DNA of 57,181 bases from Natronomonas salinimetallica. Its GTDB lineage: Archaea > Halobacteriota > Halobacteria > Halobacteriales > Haloarculaceae. The position numbers and the translations under genes were made by a program. The notes beneath the pieces were generated by a model. That model saw nothing but the letters and a program-made list of their open reading frames with translations. It made no database searches and had not been told where the DNA came from. Below, one piece after another: positions 54,570 to 57,181 of this stretch (its first letter is position 1; each line of letters opens with the position of its first letter). The stretch lies in the NCBI RefSeq assembly GCF_013839515.1, contig NZ_JACDNQ010000013.1, positions 34,506 through 91,686 on the forward strand, written 5' to 3'.

Positions 54570-56552
54570 CTACGACGATCCAGACCGGCGGTTCTTCGCC
54601 GATTCCGTTTTATGCCGGGATTTCTGGCCGCGTTCGACCCGCCCGGAGATATCCCGAAAGACCCCGTATGTGACGGGGCCATCGGGAAGTGAGATCGTGT
54701 TGACGCTGATTTCGAGCGGGACGGTTTTATTCTCGGCCGTCACCAGTTCAGGACGTGACCCATCCGGTAGCGTCTGAACCGTTGTCTGTTTCCCCGTGAC
54801 TCTATTGAATAAATCCCGGTACAGCTCCTCGTCCGCCGCCGGATGCAGTGTCGTCTGATGGCGGCCAACGATCCGGTCTCGGGACTCCCCCATTAGCGCT
54901 TCGGCGGCCTCATTCACCTCGATTATGTTTCCCGTCTCGGTATCCGCAACGAATACCGGGTCCGGTGCAGCCTCGAGTAACGTCTCGTACCGTCGTTTCA
55001 ACGCGGTCAGTTTCTCTTCACGCTCCTTGCGGTCGGTGACGTCCCGCAGTATCGAGAGGTGTTCACCGGGGACGATGTTCGGAGTCGCGGCGTACTCTAC
55101 GACTCGCTCGGATCCGTCCGGACGCACGAGTCGAACGGTCCCGCGTTCGCCATCCGAGGATCGGAGCTGTTGCCACATCGATTCGGTATCGAACCCGTCG
55201 GGCGAGAAGTCGGCGATCGACTGTCCGAGGAGTGCCTCCCGGGACACTCCGAACAGGTCGGCAGCGCTCTCGTTGGCCTCGACGTATCGTCCGCCGTCCT
55301 CGGTGATGACCATCGCGTCGCTCGCCTCTTCGAAGATCGCTCTGTACTTGTCACGCGACCGTGTGAGCTCCGTCAGTCGTTGCCGTACGTCGACAGCGGG
55401 CTTTCGGGGGATAGACACTCTCATCGTCGTCCCGTCTTCCGTGACCATCGGGTCGATGGAGCCGTCGTGGCTGGTTACGATCCAGTAGGCCAGCCACAGG
55501 CCTAACCCGGTGCCGTGCGCGAGCGGCGTCTCCTCCCCCCGGTTGAGGAGCTCGGCCTCGTGGTCAGGGAGGCCGGGGCCATCGTCGCTGATTTGAACCT
55601 CGACGGCGTTCGGGACGGCCTCGATAGCGACGGTGACGGTCGGGCTCTCACCGCTGTGTTTGACGGCGTTCTCGATGAGTTCCTCGACAGCCTGCTCGAA
55701 GTTCTCGAATATCCCTACGTATATTTCGGCGTCGTATTCGACGGAAATCGATGCTTCCGGATATTCTTTCGTGATCGTATCCACGACCCCCTCGATGAGG
55801 GATCCGATCTCCGTGTACTGTCTCTCGGAGTTCGTGGTGATAACCGCTTCAAGCTCGCGGGCCTTCCGGCTCAACTGAATGAGATCATCGATGTGGCCGA
55901 GGACAGCCTCGGCGGCGGGCTCATCGTCCAGCTGTTCGGCCATAAGCTCCGTGTACCCGCGGATGACGGAGATATCGTTTCGGATGTTGTGTCGAAGAAC
56001 CCGATTGAGGACCGTAGCGAGGGTGGTCTGAGTCGAGAGTTCGGTCTCGACGTGTGCCCGTTCGAGTTCACGTTCGAGCAGCCGCGTAAGGTGTTCTGCG
56101 AACCGCGTCTCGGCATCGCTGAACGGTTCCGACCGCGGTTCCTTGGCGACGAAACAGACCGTCCCGTAGGTGCCGTCGTCGACGACGAGCGGGACTCCGA
56201 GGTAGGTATGGAGCCCGTGGACTTCGAAGGCCGGATCGTCGGCCCACCCCTGGCCGGGTGCATCGTGGAGTACGACGGGGGTATCGTCCTCGATCGCCTC
56301 ACGGCAGTACGTTTCTCTGAGCTCTAGTTCCCGTTCCGGAGGGGTCCATCCGTCCGCCGTCTCGGTCGTGATCGCAGCCTCCCAGTAGTCGCTCTCCCCG
56401 TCGATTCGGGCGAGGTATCCGTCGTCCACTCCGAGACACTGTGTGCCGAGCTCCAATGCGGTACGCGCTTTTCGATCGAACGGGGTATTCTGCCGGAGGA
56501 CCTCATAGAGCCGTTGTCGGGCGTCTTCGATGGATGACACGGCCTCCGTCAT
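54570..56552 (-). CDS. GAF-kinase-PAS-PAS sensor histidine kinase with C-terminal sensors
   Basis: 660 residues. GAF domain at about 20-165 (VDDGYLARIDGESDYWEAAI, GVPLVVDDGTYGTVCFVAKE); HisKA-type H-box VLRHNIRNDISVIRGYTELM (His 188); HATPase with ELIENAVKHSGES (Asn 295), DDGPGLP (323) and HGTGLGLWLAYW (347). Two PAS domains follow the kinase, at about 403-505 (RAIFEEASDAMVITEDGGRY) and 521-640 (ETLLEAAPDPVFVADTETGN). Normally PAS domains precede the kinase; here they are C-terminal. Soluble, no membrane helix. No response regulator adjacent. Confidence 0.92.
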   Translation of the reverse strand: MTEAVSSIEDARQRLYEVLRQNTPFDRKARTALELGTQCLGVDDGYLARIDGESDYWEAAITTETADGWTPPERELELRETYCREAIEDDTPVVLHDAPGQGWADDPAFEVHGLHTYLGVPLVVDDGTYGTVCFVAKEPRSEPFSDAETRFAEHLTRLLERELERAHVETELSTQTTLATVLNRVLRHNIRNDISVIRGYTELMAEQLDDEPAAEAVLGHIDDLIQLSRKARELEAVITTNSERQYTEIGSLIEGVVDTITKEYPEASISVEYDAEIYVGIFENFEQAVEELIENAVKHSGESPTVTVAIEAVPNAVEVQISDDGPGLPDHEAELLNRGEETPLAHGTGLGLWLAYWIVTSHDGSIDPMVTEDGTTMRVSIPRKPAVDVRQRLTELTRSRDKYRAIFEEASDAMVITEDGGRYVEANESAADLFGVSREALLGQSIADFSPDGFDTESMWQQLRSSDGERGTVRLVRPDGSERVVEYAATPNIVPGEHLSILRDVTDRKEREEKLTALKRRYETLLEAAPDPVFVADTETGNIIEVNEAAEALMGESRDRIVGRHQTTLHPAADEELYRDLFNRVTGKQTTVQTLPDGSRPELVTAENKTVPLEISVNTISLPDGPVTYGVFRDISGRVERGQKSRHKTESAKNRRSGSS

Positions 56553-57181
56553 CTACCGAGCACCTACACGGACGAAAGGCGTTCGTCGGCACGATCGGTT
56601 GCCCTCATGCATATGTATTTCCCCCCTCCAAACCATGCCATTTAATACCACGCACCGATCGTAAATAAAATTTGTTCTTTCAGCATCTTTCGAGGCGGAG
56701 CCCCCGGCCTCAAGTCGTGAGGGATCAGTGATCCCTCTGACCGTCCGAACGGACCTGCGGTCCGTGAGGAGAGAGCGAGGGCTTCCGATTGGTCGGAAGC
56801 ACGAAGCGAGTAGGCCGGGGAGGAAGCCGACATGACGGGACAAAAATAATGCGGCTTCTGCCATCTGACTCGCTATCCCATACACTTTTTTCGGGGGCCG
56901 CCGTACCAATAATCAGTGATACCGCCGCACACGTCGCCGGTATCACGGGCCGCAGTAGCCCGGCCCCCGAATGGTGGGGATGCCGACCCCGAAGGTCGTT
57001 CGGTACGGGCGAGGAACGACCTTCCTCCCCGGCGACAACAGAGGGCGAGTCCCACATCAAAGCCACTGAAAGGCGAAGCCTTTCAAGGCCTTGGCAGAGC
57101 GTAATGAGTGACGGAAGTTATGGGCATGGAATGAGACTGGAAGGTAATGAGTGGAGATCGTCGGATCGAGATTGTCCGGCA
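56553..57181. other. 629-bp non-coding region rich in hairpins at the window end
   Basis: No protein-coding gene is supported. Perfect inverted repeats occur at 56720-56736 (agggatca-g-tgatccct), 56743-56764 (two alternative hairpins gtccg/cggac and cggacc/ggtccg), 56782-56799 (cttccga/tcggaag), 56891-56900 with 56961-56970 (tcgggggccg), enclosing 56916-56924 with 56938-56946 (gtgataccg), 56991-57001 with 57014-57024 (gaaggtcgttc) and 57068-57084. This may be a structured RNA gene or the end of a mobile element. The window stops here. Confidence 0.6.

Overview
The window is about 57 kb of a GC-rich chromosome from an extremely halophilic archaeon (class Halobacteria). The evidence is a TFB-type transcription factor, ribosomal protein S17e, a CofD enzyme for F420, many acidic proteins, Tat-type lipoprotein signals on solute-binding proteins, leaderless TATA promoters about 25 bp before start codons, and many GTG starts with 4-bp ATGA/GTGA gene overlaps. 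I do not assign a species.

Layout. 1-5.5 kb: TFB (cut by the window edge), a UspA protein, an asparagine-synthase-like/PHP pair, and purL. 5.5-13 kb: a PAP2 phosphatase coupled to an orphan peptide-type binding lipoprotein, a membrane protein, a 307-bp deletion derivative of an IS6 element with both inverted termini, a dolichol-kinase-like protein, a TRAM protein and a PiT phosphate transporter. 13-24.4 kb: a membrane-anchored repeat protein, sucCD, a glycerophosphodiesterase, the three-gene propionyl/acyl-CoA carboxylase cluster pccB-pccX-pccA followed by birA, an amidohydrolase and an HD phosphohydrolase. 24.4-30.7 kb: a four-gene cofD operon (cofD, a dihydrouridine-synthase-like TIM barrel, a CitG-like protein, DUF447), then a zinc/manganese-type ABC transporter (znuACB-like) behind a palindromic operator. 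30.7-39.1 kb: rps17e, asd, a cyclase, pstB with phoU and a divergent AbrB-PhoU regulator, and pyrG-guaAB with a small TrkA-N-like protein. 39.4-43.8 kb: a TAXI-type TRAP operon (binding protein, DUF1850, fused permease). 44.3-53.2 kb: a segment bounded by two inverted copies of an 84-bp palindromic element, holding a hydrolase, gpmI, an FxsA protein, tRNA-Ile(GAU), a RelE-type toxin-antitoxin pair, a large single-chain type IIG-like restriction-modification protein, and an AT-rich gene fusing an AbrB DNA-binding domain to a C-terminal domain I cannot name. 53.4-57.2 kb: two histidine kinases, the second with its PAS domains after the kinase, then a hairpin-rich non-coding stretch.

Functional links. 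pccBXA with birA supply a biotin enzyme and its ligase, and sucCD supplies the final step that returns methylmalonyl-derived succinyl-CoA to the TCA cycle. PiT, PstB, PhoU and AbrB-PhoU point to phosphate control. The accessory part is the AT-rich stretch from the tRNA to about 53 kb, where defence-type genes sit. Short tandem repeats with units of 21-23 bp recur between genes throughout the window, which suggests frequent slippage or duplication in this lineage.
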